This document shows, in pieces, positions 1 to 6,663 of a DNA stretch of 17,357 nt. The stretch is taken from the NCBI GenBank assembly GCA_003136295.1, contig PLDZ01000081.1, forward strand, positions 1 through 17,357. The letters run 5' to 3'. A model generated the notes under the pieces. That model saw nothing but the letters and a program-made list of their open reading frames with translations. It was not told the DNA's origin and ran no database searches. How positions within the stretch are numbered: position 1 is the first letter of the stretch; each line of letters opens with the position of its first letter. Made by a program: the position numbers and the translations under genes. The stretch comes from Candidatus Dormiibacterota bacterium. GTDB lineage: Bacteria; Chloroflexota; Dormibacteria; Aeolococcales; Aeolococcaceae.

Positions 1-860
1 GTCTCGACCGTCCCACTCGAAATACTCAGGACAAGGATCGTGCTGTGGTAGTTCCCAGGACCGATTCCAGACGACTGGAGGACGACAACACGGTCTGCAG
101 CGGGACTGCAGGCGAGGAGTTGGGCGCCTCCTGCGATGTCTGCAACCATCCGGCTGCGCCCGTCAACGCCGAGCTCAAGGAGCTCGGTGCCAAAGCCGGG
201 TCGCTCCGGCGATCCCACGAACCCGCACACATGATCCGAGTCATCGGCCCAGATCGGGCCGCCGAGAAAGGAGGCTCCAGCCACGCCGGGCTGGGCACAG
301 CCCGCCTCTCCGGGTCCGCCGATGTTGAAAGAACTCACATCGCTGAGCTGACTGCCGGCGATGCTGAAGATCTTGCCGTCGCCAGTGAATATTTTCGAGC
401 CGTCGGGAGCGATGGCACATCCGTTGTCGGTGGCGGCCGCGCTGAGCTCTAGGGTGCCGACACGCTTGCCAGCGGCATCCCACGCGACCAGCGCTGCTGA
501 AGATCCTCCGGCGTACGAGAGGATCAGCGGCGGACCCACTCGAATCGTCGAGACGACCTCAGGTACCGACGTCGACGGGGGCGATGACGGCGTTGCTTCG
601 GATGAAGCTACGGGTAGTGTGGGCCTTGCAGTGTTCGGCGCCTGGGCAGCGTGGCGCGGCAAAGCGAAAACGAGCGCCACGACCGCGACCGCCAAGACGC
701 CCGCCAGCACGAATTCCAGCACTAAGTGATGCGCGGGGTGATCGGCTCCGAGGGCGCGAGAGTCTTGCACCTGGTGGCGGGGCGGGACCAGTTCGGCCGA
801 CTCACGAAGCCGCTTGGTGAGGCTGCGCGCTTTCGCGTCAAAGCCTGCTAGATCGCTCAT
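1..860 (-). CDS. Membrane-anchored putative sigma-factor partner with extracytoplasmic propeller-like domain (partial, runs off left edge)
   Basis: The frame is open from the ATG at 860 to the window edge, giving 286 codons with no stop. Its start overlaps the stop of the upstream sigma gene in an ATGA arrangement, so the two are probably translationally coupled. Residues 1-45 are charged and look cytoplasmic, residues about 47-67 form one transmembrane helix, and residues 70-105 are a Pro/Ser/Thr linker. The rest is rich in short beta-type blocks (for example AIAPDGSKIFTGDGKIF near residue 150), as in WD40/PD40-like propellers. ECF sigma genes are very often followed by a coupled membrane anti-sigma factor, so a regulatory or sensing role is inferred. 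No zinc-finger anti-sigma motif is visible in the cytoplasmic part. It could instead be a surface protein merely co-transcribed with the sigma factor. The true C-terminus is outside the window. Confidence 0.75.
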   Translation of the reverse strand, partial: MSDLAGFDAKARSLTKRLRESAELVPPRHQVQDSRALGADHPAHHLVLEFVLAGVLAVAVVALVFALPRHAAQAPNTARPTLPVASSEATPSSPPSTSVPEVVSTIRVGPPLILSYAGGSSAALVAWDAAGKRVGTLELSAAATDNGCAIAPDGSKIFTGDGKIFSIAGSQLSDVSSFNIGGPGEAGCAQPGVAGASFLGGPIWADDSDHVCGFVGSPERPGFGTELLELGVDGRSRMVADIAGGAQLLACSPAADRVVVLQSSGIGPGNYHSTILVLSISSGTVE

Positions 861-1393
861 TCGTCGCTCTCCTCTGATCGCCGCACCGAGACTGCGAGCC
901 GCTGGCGCGCGAGGCGAAGCTGGTTCTCGACGGTTCGAGGCGAACAGCCGAGATGCGCTGCCACGTCGTTCGTACTGAGATCTTCGGCGTAGAAGAGCAC
1001 GACTGTCGCTCGCATCCGCGGCGGGAGCGCTCTGAGCGCTGCACGCCAATCCAGTAGCGAGGGATCCGGTTCCCAACGATCCTCGACTGGGGGCTGCCAA
1101 ACGCGCGCGAGGCGGAGCAACTCACGCGAGAGGGCACGCCGGCGCTTCATTGCAAGGCGCACGATCATGGTGCGGAGCAACGGCCAAGCATGGCCATGGA
1201 CGTAGTCGCCATCGTGGCGGAGACGCTTGGCAAGCTGGACGAAAGTGTCGTGCGCAAGGTCCTCGCCCGCGGACGCGTCACCGGTCAACATCGTCCCCAG
1301 GGATGCCAGCCGGCCGATCTCCGCCCGGTAGATTCCTTCCAGGGATTGCATCGCGGTGGCCTCCGGGCTTGCCAGGTCCCGTTTGACCGCCAT
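857..1393 (-). CDS. ECF-type RNA polymerase sigma factor
   Basis: The product of 178 residues is a sigma-70 family extracytoplasmic-function factor that would direct core RNA polymerase to a stress regulon. Sigma region 2 spans about residues 20-88 and includes the typical AGEDLAHDTFVQLAKRL stretch. Region 4 spans about 117-168 with LPPRMRATVVLFYAEDLS followed by the helix-turn-helix VAAHLGCSPRTVENQLRLARQRL. Regions 1 and 3 are absent, as expected for ECF factors. The ATG at 1393 is chosen over an upstream in-frame start at 1531 because a perfect GGAGG lies 6 nt before it and the family alignment begins near this point. The gene overlaps the next membrane-protein gene by 4 nt, which suggests a sigma and cognate regulator pair. 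I could not identify a specific promoter motif or ECF subgroup. Confidence 0.9.
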   Translation of the reverse strand: MAVKRDLASPEATAMQSLEGIYRAEIGRLASLGTMLTGDASAGEDLAHDTFVQLAKRLRHDGDYVHGHAWPLLRTMIVRLAMKRRRALSRELLRLARVWQPPVEDRWEPDPSLLDWRAALRALPPRMRATVVLFYAEDLSTNDVAAHLGCSPRTVENQLRLARQRLAVSVRRSEESDE

Positions 1394-1399
1394 GCCCTG

Positions 1400-1404
1400 C
1401 CTCC
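1400..1404 (-). promoter_or_regulatory. Ribosome binding site deciding the sigma factor start
   Basis: GGAGG on the minus strand, 6 nt upstream of the ATG at 1393. It supports the short form of the sigma factor rather than the 224-residue reading from 1531. Confidence 0.75.
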
Positions 1405-1633
1405 ACAGCGTCAGGAATATCGCCGGATATCCACTCTCCACACCTACAATACCCCGCTGCTCGGCGTTTCCCCCTAAGTCGCCCTTCCGAGTTTCGCGGA
1501 TCAGGCTATGCGAGGCGCCCTGGCGCGGCACCGCGACCAGGCTGCGAGCCGATTCTGAGGGTGAGCGAGTTCCGCCAATAGGGGGAGCTGGTGGTCTGGG
1601 TGGGCGGGACCGCTAATAGACTCCAGCGTGCGT

Positions 1634-1656
1634 CTGACCCCAACGCTGACCCCAAC
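1634..1656 (+). repeat. Tandem direct repeat of CTGACCCCAAC, period 12
   Basis: Two perfect copies of CTGACCCCAAC at 1634-1644 and 1646-1656, separated by one base. They lie about 110 nt upstream of the tRNA 3' half. Short tandem direct repeats near an attachment core are a known layout for tyrosine-integrase arm sites, so this role is possible but unproven. Confidence 0.6.
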
Positions 1657-1762
1657 TGGAGCGGAAACAGGCGTACCTCGGTGGAAGGGAATATGGGTGA
1701 AATCCCTTACGCAGCAACAACTACGGACGTGTGCGGTCCTCCCCGGACGGGCCCTTTTCCGG

Positions 1763-1804
1763 CTCATAACCCCACGGTCCCAGGTTCGAATCCTGGCCCG
1801 CCCA
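1763..1804 (+). tRNA. tRNA 3' half with CAT anticodon (Met or Ile2 type), no matching 5' half: probable att-site remnant
   Basis: The 42 nt read as a textbook tRNA 3' half: anticodon loop CTCATAA (1763-1769), anticodon-stem 3' strand CCCCA (1770-1774), variable loop CGGTC (1775-1779), T-arm CCAGG-TTCGAAT-CCTGG (1780-1796), acceptor 3' strand CCCGCCC (1797-1803) and discriminator A (1804). CCA is not encoded. The sequence just 5' (TTTTCCGG) cannot form the anticodon stem, and no D-arm is present at the expected distance. A GGGCGGG that would complete the acceptor stem occurs at 1602-1608, but nothing resembling a D-arm follows it. A break exactly at the anticodon loop is the usual footprint of tyrosine-integrase insertion into a tRNA gene. 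An intron-containing tRNA is the alternative and I consider it less likely. Confidence 0.6.
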
Positions 1805-1826
1805 CTTCCGGCCCACGACTGATGAA

Positions 1827-1857
1827 GAGAGCGGAGCGCCGGACGCGCCCCGCTCTC
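1827..1857. terminator. Strong hairpin between the tRNA half and the phosphoesterase 3' end
   Basis: GAGAGCGG (1827-1834) pairs perfectly with CCGCTCTC (1850-1857), and after one mismatch GCGC (1836-1839) pairs with GCGC (1845-1848) around a 5-nt loop. It lies 26 nt beyond the stop codon of the minus-strand phosphoesterase gene. There is no clear T-tract on either strand, so it would act as a weak or U-less terminator. Confidence 0.5.
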
Positions 1858-1883
1858 GAAGGAGGATGAATCAGCGGCGTGGG

Positions 1884-3413
1884 TTAGACCGCCGGCTCAC
1901 CGGTTGCCGGATTGAGAATCAACGGATTCGCATCCCGGTCGCTGAAGTTGAACATGGCGTCGATGCTGCCGGCGACTGCATCGAATGACCCGCCACCGAT
2001 GCGCGGCAGCGACCAGTTGTCCTCGATGAACCGGAGCACCGAGGTGGTGTCGGTGATCGAGTTGTCGACCCAGTTCGTGCGCGCGTACGGCGAGACGATA
2101 AGGAGCGGCAGGCGCTGCCCGTAGCCGCAGCGATCCTCGAACCCGCCGGCCGGGGTGCCGGTACCGCACTGCCCGGTTCCCGTCAACGCATCCTCGACGG
2201 ACGTCGAGGAGTTGACGATTGGCGGCATCACCTGGTCGTACCAGCCGTCAGAGTCGTCGTAGGCGATGACGATCGCCGTGGACTTCCAGAACTTGGACTG
2301 CTCGATCGCATTGATCGTCTTGACAAGGTAGGTCTGCTCGTCAAGCGGATCCGAGTAGCCGGCATGCCCATCCTGATAACGGGGCGCCTTGACGAAGCTC
2401 ACCGCGGGCAGGTTGCCATCGGTCAGGCTCTGGTAGAAGTAGCTGAGGTCGTACTGATGGTTCGCCTGTCCGGGGTGCCCGACCTCTGCCTCCGTCGCGG
2501 GCGGGAGGTGCGCAGGATTGGCAGTGCTCGCGTAGTACTGGAACGGATCGTGGTGCGCGCTGTAGTCGGTGACCGACGCACCGCCGATGTTGGTGTGGCT
2601 CGCCCCGCACACAACTGTCCCGTTGACCTGGCTGGTCGGAGCAAAGCCGCCCTGGAACCATCCCCATGTGACGTGCCTGGCGTTGAGCTCGTTGCCGATG
2701 TTGTCTCCCGACATGGCGATTGTCGAGCCTGCCGAACACTCGTCAAAGGTCGGATCAGCGTCGCCGTAGACGGTGCCATTGTCGGTCACACCGGCGAGCA
2801 CGGCCGGTGTGGCGCCGTGGGTCTGCCCGGACACGAGGTTGACCGCACCGGGGGTCGACGGGCCGAACGTCGTGTCGAAGTTGTTGTCGCTCATGGCGAA
2901 ACGCTGCGCGTAGTTCCAGAGCGCCGTGACCGTGTTTCCGTCGTAGTAATCCATGACCAGCCCTGGCGGGGCGGTGTCCGGCGCGGAGCAACTCTCGACC
3001 TGTGTGTACGTGGGGAACTTGTCCATCAAGCCCCCGTCCAGCGCCTGCTGCTCGGGCGTGTAGTCGTGATCCTGGTCGCACGTCAGAACGTTGGCCGCGC
3101 CGAGCCGGGTGGGGTTCACCCCGTTCGGATTGGCGGTCAGCAGCGCAGGGGTCAGGCCGTTCACCGTTGGCGTCCCCGGCTTTGCCTTGAACGGCTGTCC
3201 GTCGCTGTTGGTCGCTTTCGGGTAGGTGCCGAAGTAATGGTCGAATGAGACGTTCTCCTGAAACAGGACGACGACGTGCTTGATCGGCGACGCCGTCTTC
3301 GCGCTGTTGTTCACCGTCGACGCCGCGGTCACCCCGGTCGCCGTGGCGAACGATGCGCTGACGATCGTGGCGGTCCCCGCCAACGCCAGCGTGATCAGTG
3401 TCCGTCTGCTCAT
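1884..3413 (-). CDS. Secreted phosphoesterase (phospholipase C / acid phosphatase AcpA-like family)
   Basis: The 509-residue product belongs to the phosphoesterase family of bacterial non-haemolytic phospholipases C and AcpA-type acid phosphatases, which hydrolyse phosphoester bonds outside the membrane. The N-terminus MSRRTLITLALAGTATIVSA has a twin arginine followed by a hydrophobic core, and a VTA/A cleavage site lies near residue 30, so Tat or Sec export is likely. The family signature HVVVLFQENVSFDHYFGTYP spans residues 46-65, with E53 and N54 as expected metal ligands. GPSTPGAVNLVSG (residues 185-197) supplies the probable nucleophile S186. H287/H288, H350 and the AYDDSDGWYD block with D386/D387 complete the usual active-site set. 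The ATG at 3413 follows GAGGAGG at ideal spacing. It stands alone as a transcription unit. The exact substrate (phospholipid or phosphomonoester) cannot be read from sequence. Confidence 0.9.
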   Translation of the reverse strand: MSRRTLITLALAGTATIVSASFATATGVTAASTVNNSAKTASPIKHVVVLFQENVSFDHYFGTYPKATNSDGQPFKAKPGTPTVNGLTPALLTANPNGVNPTRLGAANVLTCDQDHDYTPEQQALDGGLMDKFPTYTQVESCSAPDTAPPGLVMDYYDGNTVTALWNYAQRFAMSDNNFDTTFGPSTPGAVNLVSGQTHGATPAVLAGVTDNGTVYGDADPTFDECSAGSTIAMSGDNIGNELNARHVTWGWFQGGFAPTSQVNGTVVCGASHTNIGGASVTDYSAHHDPFQYYASTANPAHLPPATEAEVGHPGQANHQYDLSYFYQSLTDGNLPAVSFVKAPRYQDGHAGYSDPLDEQTYLVKTINAIEQSKFWKSTAIVIAYDDSDGWYDQVMPPIVNSSTSVEDALTGTGQCGTGTPAGGFEDRCGYGQRLPLLIVSPYARTNWVDNSITDTTSVLRFIEDNWSLPRIGGGSFDAVAGSIDAMFNFSDRDANPLILNPATGEPAV

Positions 3414-3549
3414 GATTCCTCCTCAACGAAGCCGTGCCGTCTTCGAGGCCCAAGATGATCGGGCGGCCGTTAAGGCCGTCTTGTGGATCCGGTAACGGCT
3501 CGATATGGCTCGGCTAAGGATCGAGGCGCGCTGGTTGGGTGACGGCTAG

Positions 3550-3578
3550 TTGCATACTGGTGACGCTTTCGGTACGAT
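3550..3578 (+). promoter_or_regulatory. Candidate sigma-70-type promoter giving a leaderless mRNA
   Basis: TTGCAT (3550-3555) and TACGAT (3573-3578) are separated by exactly 17 nt. Only 7 nt separate the -10 element from the ATG at 3586, so transcription would begin at or next to the start codon. No Shine-Dalgarno is present, which fits leaderless translation. Confidence 0.45.
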
Positions 3579-3585
3579 TGGTCGC

Positions 3586-4029
3586 ATGGAGGGGGGCCTC
3601 GTCCGACAGTCTGCTGAGGGTCGCGTCGAAGCTGGCCGCGCCGCCAGCCTCGCAAGGTTCTTTTCTCGGCAAACGATCATTGGCGCGTTCGTCGCTGTGA
3701 TCGCCCTGATCTTCCACGTGACCGGATCGACCGGACCCGGGGCGGCGACCACCAACATGTCGGTGTTCGTCCTGTCGATACTCATCGCCCAGGTCACCAT
3801 GCCGCACCGGCACCTGCGCCAGCTGCTGAGCGCTCCGTCGCATACCACGCGGTATGTCGCCAACCCGCAGCTCGCCACAACCTGGCAGCGGCGGAGAGAC
3901 GACCCTCAGAGGGTTCGCTTCTGCGGGTACACAGTCTCGCCGCGAGCCAGCATCGCGACGAACTTGTTGACGCGCCGCTCGCGGGTCGCGGGCAGTTTGG
4001 CGTCGCTGATCCGAAAGAGGATCGCGTAG
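3586..4029 (+). CDS. Small membrane protein of unknown function
   Basis: I do not recognise a family. Starting at ATG 3586 the product has 147 residues. A charged N-terminus is followed by two hydrophobic segments, about residues 30-46 (TIIGAFVAVIALIFHVTG) and 57-72 (NMSVFVLSILIAQVTM), then a basic tail. Codon third positions are strongly G/C-biased through about position 3890, which supports real coding. After that the frame runs antisense over the 3' end of the YdeI-like gene (from 3906) and the bias weakens, so the true C-terminus may lie earlier in evolution or the tail may be non-conserved. A start at 3550 is possible but the ATG at 3586 fits the promoter at 3550-3578. Overlapping minus-strand frames here look like shadows. 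Confidence 0.5.
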   Translation: MEGGLVRQSAEGRVEAGRAASLARFFSRQTIIGAFVAVIALIFHVTGSTGPGAATTNMSVFVLSILIAQVTMPHRHLRQLLSAPSHTTRYVANPQLATTWQRRRDDPQRVRFCGYTVSPRASIATNLLTRRSRVAGSLASLIRKRIA

Positions 4030-4499
4030 CGGTTCTGGCTGCTCAGGATCTCGAACATCGCCTGGGCGCTCGGGTGAGCGCGTAACGCGGCGGCCAGGTC
4101 GGTCGGCACTTCGCTGGAAGCGGCACCCCCGTACGCAGCCTCCCACCGCCCATCACGCTGAGCGCGTTCGACCTCGGCTTCGCCCGCCGCGTGCATCCGT
4201 CCCTCGGCGCGGAGGCGGTTGACGATGCCGACATTGCGCGCCGACCATCTGCTCCTGGTGCGCCGGGGTGTGAAGCGCTGGCGATAGGTGGCCTCGTCGC
4301 CTGGTGCCGCCTGGCCGTCGATCCAGCCATGACAGAGCGCCTCATCGAGGGCCCGGGCATAGGTGAGGCTCGTGGGCTCGGTGGTGTCCTTCTTGGCGAG
4401 TACGAGCCAGACGCCGGCGGCATCGCCGTGGTGTGCGGCGAGCCAGCGGCGCCACGCGCGGGCGTCCGGGACGATCAACTCGGGGATGTCGGCTGCCAC
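3906..4499 (-). CDS. YdeI/OmpD-associated family protein
   Basis: From the GTG at 4499 the product has 197 residues and matches the YdeI/OmdA-type family, small cytosolic proteins linked by annotation to OmpD association or bacteriocin and antimicrobial-peptide protection. Recognisable blocks are ELIVPDARAWRRWLAAHH (residues 7-24), the conserved TYARALDEALCHGWIDGQ (46-63), RFTPRRTRSRWSARNV (75-90) and a C-terminal helical region ending near FEILSSQNRYAILFRISDAK. The biochemical role of the family is not established. A reading from 4628 would run past the start of the divergent nuclease gene and adds residues unlike the family, so the GTG is preferred, although no good Shine-Dalgarno precedes it. 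Its 3' end overlaps antisense with the small membrane-protein gene (3906-4029). Confidence 0.8.
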   Translation of the reverse strand: MAADIPELIVPDARAWRRWLAAHHGDAAGVWLVLAKKDTTEPTSLTYARALDEALCHGWIDGQAAPGDEATYRQRFTPRRTRSRWSARNVGIVNRLRAEGRMHAAGEAEVERAQRDGRWEAAYGGAASSEVPTDLAAALRAHPSAQAMFEILSSQNRYAILFRISDAKLPATRERRVNKFVAMLARGETVYPQKRTL

Positions 4500-4587
4500 G
4501 TTCTTCAGCGTCGCAGAAGAAGCCTGAGGGGTGCCTGGGCGAACGGTACGATGGCCGCGCTCATGACTGGGTATTGGTAGCCTTTCC

Positions 4588-5451
4588 GTGTCCAGCGACT
4601 GGCTGTTCGTCGACGGGTCGAGCCTCATCTTCCGCGCCTTTTATGGGGTGCCAAAGACCGTCAAGTCGCCGGACGGCAGACTGATCAACGCCGCTCGCGG
4701 CTTCTTCGAGACGCTGACACGGTTGCTGAGCACCCGGCAGCCGCACCACATCGCCGTGGCGAGCGACGCCGACTGGCGCCCGGACTGGCGGGTCGCACTG
4801 ATCCCAGGCTACAAGGCCCAGCGCGTCGCGGAACCGATCCCACCGGCGCTCATCCCGCAGATGCCGGTCATCGACGCATTCCTCGCCGCGATCGGCATCG
4901 ACGCGCTCGGCGCAGCCGGGTACGAGGCGGAGGACGTCATCGCGACCTGGACGGCGAAAGCACACGGCAGCGTCGAGATCGTCAGCGGGGATCGAGACCT
5001 GTTCGCGCTGATCGACGACCCACGGGTGAAGGTGCTCTATCCGGAGAAGGGCGGCCTGGCCGTGGTAGATGAAGCCGAGGTCACACGCCGATACGGGATT
5101 CCGGGGCGCCGCTATGCCGATTTCGCCATGCTGCGGGGTGATCCGTCGGACGGGTTGCCGGGGTTGAAAGGCGTGGGCGCGGTTGCCGCCGCATCGATGA
5201 TCCGTCAGCACGGAGGTGTCCCGGCCATCCTCGAGGCGCGCCGGCTGAGTGAGCACGACCACGACTATCTGACCCGAGCCTTACAGGTGGTGCCCCCGGT
5301 GCCCGACCTGCCCATCGAGCTGCCGTCCGGGCGCCGGGATCATTATCCGCATGACCCGGGAGGCCTTAACGAGCTCATGGCGGAGTTCGGGCTCCAGGCC
5401 GCGTCGAGCCGTCTCGTCGACGCGCTGAACGAGCACCTGCGGGGAGCCTGA
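4588..5451 (+). CDS. 5'-3' exonuclease / flap-endonuclease-like (PIN/FEN superfamily, Pol I N-terminal type)
   Basis: The 287-residue product is a stand-alone version of the 5' nuclease domain of DNA polymerase I, expected to trim 5' flaps and RNA primers with two metal ions. Motifs run in the normal order: LFVDGSSLIFRAFYG (residues 6-20, D9), a variant of the arch region with VASDADWRPDWR (57-68, D60) and GYKAQR (74-79), GYEAEDVIAT (111-120, E113, E115 and D116), SGDRDLFAL (133-141, D135 and D137), then GDPSDGLPG (184-192, D185 and D188) leading into a helix-hairpin-helix LKGVGAVAAASMIRQHGG. All metal ligands are present. The GTG start has no clear Shine-Dalgarno; 88 nt separate it from the divergent YdeI-like start. 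The next gene, a sensor kinase, begins 1 nt after its stop, so the two are probably one operon, an unusual pairing. Confidence 0.9.
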   Translation: MSSDWLFVDGSSLIFRAFYGVPKTVKSPDGRLINAARGFFETLTRLLSTRQPHHIAVASDADWRPDWRVALIPGYKAQRVAEPIPPALIPQMPVIDAFLAAIGIDALGAAGYEAEDVIATWTAKAHGSVEIVSGDRDLFALIDDPRVKVLYPEKGGLAVVDEAEVTRRYGIPGRRYADFAMLRGDPSDGLPGLKGVGAVAAASMIRQHGGVPAILEARRLSEHDHDYLTRALQVVPPVPDLPIELPSGRRDHYPHDPGGLNELMAEFGLQAASSRLVDALNEHLRGA

Positions 5452-5452
5452 C

Positions 5453-6658
5453 ATGGAGCGACTCCGCACTGATCGTGTGCTGCTCATCGGAATCGCGGTC
5501 GCGGTGGTGGCGCCACCGCTGCTGACCCTGGTACTCGCGCGCCTGCCAACGTCGGAAGCTCGCGCCTATGTTTTCCTCTATCTCGGGATCGTCGCCTCGC
5601 TCGGCCTCCTCGCCGGGCTCGTTCCCGCGCTCGTCGCAGCGGCCATGTCGTCGATCCTCGGCGACTACTTCTTTCTCCCGCCCGTCGACAGCCTCAGCCT
5701 CGCGAACCCGAGCGACGTCCTCTACCTCGTCATCTTCTTTGTGACCGCAGGCGCCGTCGGAGGCGTCGCCGCGCTGCGGCGGCGAGCGACCAACGAGGCT
5801 CGAGGGCTTTCGAGAACGCTCGCAGCGGCGAATACCGAGCTCGAGCGTCTTTACCGCGAGCAGGCGGCTTCGGCGCGCACGGCGGTGCGGCTGGCGCAGA
5901 CACAGCAACAGGTCTCGGCGCTGCGCGATGCCGACCGAGTGCGGCGCGAATTACTCCAGAACGTGAGCCACGAGCTGCGCACGCCCCTGGCGAGCATCCT
6001 CACCGGGGCGACGGTGCTGCTCGGCCGGACCGATATCACCAGGGTGGTTCGGGACGGTCTCACCGGCATCGTCACGCAGTCTCGCAGACTCGATCGATTG
6101 GTTGGCGACATGCTCGACCTGGCTCGCATCGAGGGGCACGCTCTCGAGCTGCGCCTCGAGCCGACCGATGTCGGCGAGGCGGTCGAGGCGGCCGCGGCTC
6201 GGCTCCGCCAGACTCATCCCAATCGCGTGGTTCGTGTCGAGGCCGACCCAGGATCCCTAGAGGCCGTCGCCGATTGGGACCGGCTCGGACAGGTGCTGGA
6301 CAACCTGCTCGTCAACGCCGACCGCTACGCACCACCGCCTTCTCCGATCGAGGTCCAGGTCGCTCCGGGTGCTCGCGGAACCATCGTCACGCGCGTCATC
6401 GACCATGGTCCTGGTGTCGATGAGGAGCTGAGGGACCGCATCTTCGAGCGTTTCGTCCGCGATGAGCAGGTGGGTGCGGAGGGCACCGGCCTCGGTCTCG
6501 CCATCGTCCGAGGGATCATCGAGGCCCACGCCGGGCGCATCTGGCTGGATGACCCGGAGCGAGGCGGTGGGGCAGTCTTCGCCTTTACGCTCCCTGGCGT
6601 TCCCGCCGGGCAGCCTCAGGCGGAGCCGACCACCAGCAACCCTGCGAGCGTCACCTAA
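5453..6658 (+). CDS. Sensor histidine kinase with DUF4118 membrane domain (equivalent to the C-terminal half of KdpD)
   Basis: The 401-residue product matches the membrane and catalytic half of KdpD. Hydrophobic segments at about residues 9-29, 38-55, 56-70 and 88-107 form a DUF4118-type four-helix domain, with the FLPPVDSLSLANPSDVLYL loop (residues 74-92) typical of KdpD. A coiled-coil linker (115-160) leads to the dimerisation domain with H-box VSHELRTPLASI (phospho-acceptor H173). The ATPase domain shows the N-box DNLLVNADRYAPP (283-295), G1 DHGPGVDEEL (317-326), the F-box FERF and G2 GTGLGLAIV (344-352). The KdpD N-terminal and USP domains are missing; they are encoded by the converging gene at 6664-8874. 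The ATG is 1 nt after the nuclease stop and follows GGGGAG. KdpE (13956-14657) is the likely phosphotransfer partner, which is inference. Confidence 0.85.
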   Translation: MERLRTDRVLLIGIAVAVVAPPLLTLVLARLPTSEARAYVFLYLGIVASLGLLAGLVPALVAAAMSSILGDYFFLPPVDSLSLANPSDVLYLVIFFVTAGAVGGVAALRRRATNEARGLSRTLAAANTELERLYREQAASARTAVRLAQTQQQVSALRDADRVRRELLQNVSHELRTPLASILTGATVLLGRTDITRVVRDGLTGIVTQSRRLDRLVGDMLDLARIEGHALELRLEPTDVGEAVEAAAARLRQTHPNRVVRVEADPGSLEAVADWDRLGQVLDNLLVNADRYAPPPSPIEVQVAPGARGTIVTRVIDHGPGVDEELRDRIFERFVRDEQVGAEGTGLGLAIVRGIIEAHAGRIWLDDPERGGGAVFAFTLPGVPAGQPQAEPTTSNPASVT

Positions 6659-6663
6659 CCCAA

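Larger units (their letters stand above)
1394..1883. other. 490-nt stretch without a convincing gene; likely att-type scar region
   Basis: No reading frame here looks like a real protein. The stretch holds an 11-bp tandem repeat (1634-1656), an inverted repeat AAGGGA/TCCCTT (1685-1708), GC-rich hairpins around 1715-1762, a tRNA 3' half (1763-1804) and a strong hairpin (1827-1857). Short frames crossing the tRNA half (for example 1628-1822) carry the usual spurious translation of a tRNA T-arm. A vestigial integrase C-terminus upstream of the tRNA half is possible but cannot be shown. Confidence 0.5.

Noticed and set aside
1681..1735. Cobalamin-riboswitch-like stretch (GGGAA, GGGTGAAATCCC, CAACTACGGA)
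   Set aside because: Only scattered similarity; the conserved CGC.GACCCGCnACTGT core and a downstream B12-related gene are missing.
1602..1804. A complete tRNA with an about 127-nt intron, using GGGCGGG at 1602-1608 as the acceptor 5' strand
   Set aside because: The 7-nt (even 9-nt, GTGGGCGGG) complementarity is exact, but the following bases lack U8, A14, G18-G19 and a normal D-stem, and there is no TGGGG strand to pair with CCCCA. I kept only the 3' half.
2364..3248. Long plus-strand ORF of 294 codons antisense to the phosphoesterase
   Set aside because: Shadow frame of a clear gene; Arg/Val-rich composition with no domain or start signal.
3514..4146. Minus-strand ORF of 210 codons after the YdeI-like gene
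   Set aside because: Arg/Pro-rich out-of-frame translation overlapping the YdeI-like gene; the plus-strand frame has better codon bias and hydrophobic segments.
4551..4580. Nine-codon ORF MAALMTGYW ending 7 nt before the nuclease GTG, as a leader peptide
   Set aside because: No attenuator structure or ribosome binding site supports it; likely chance.
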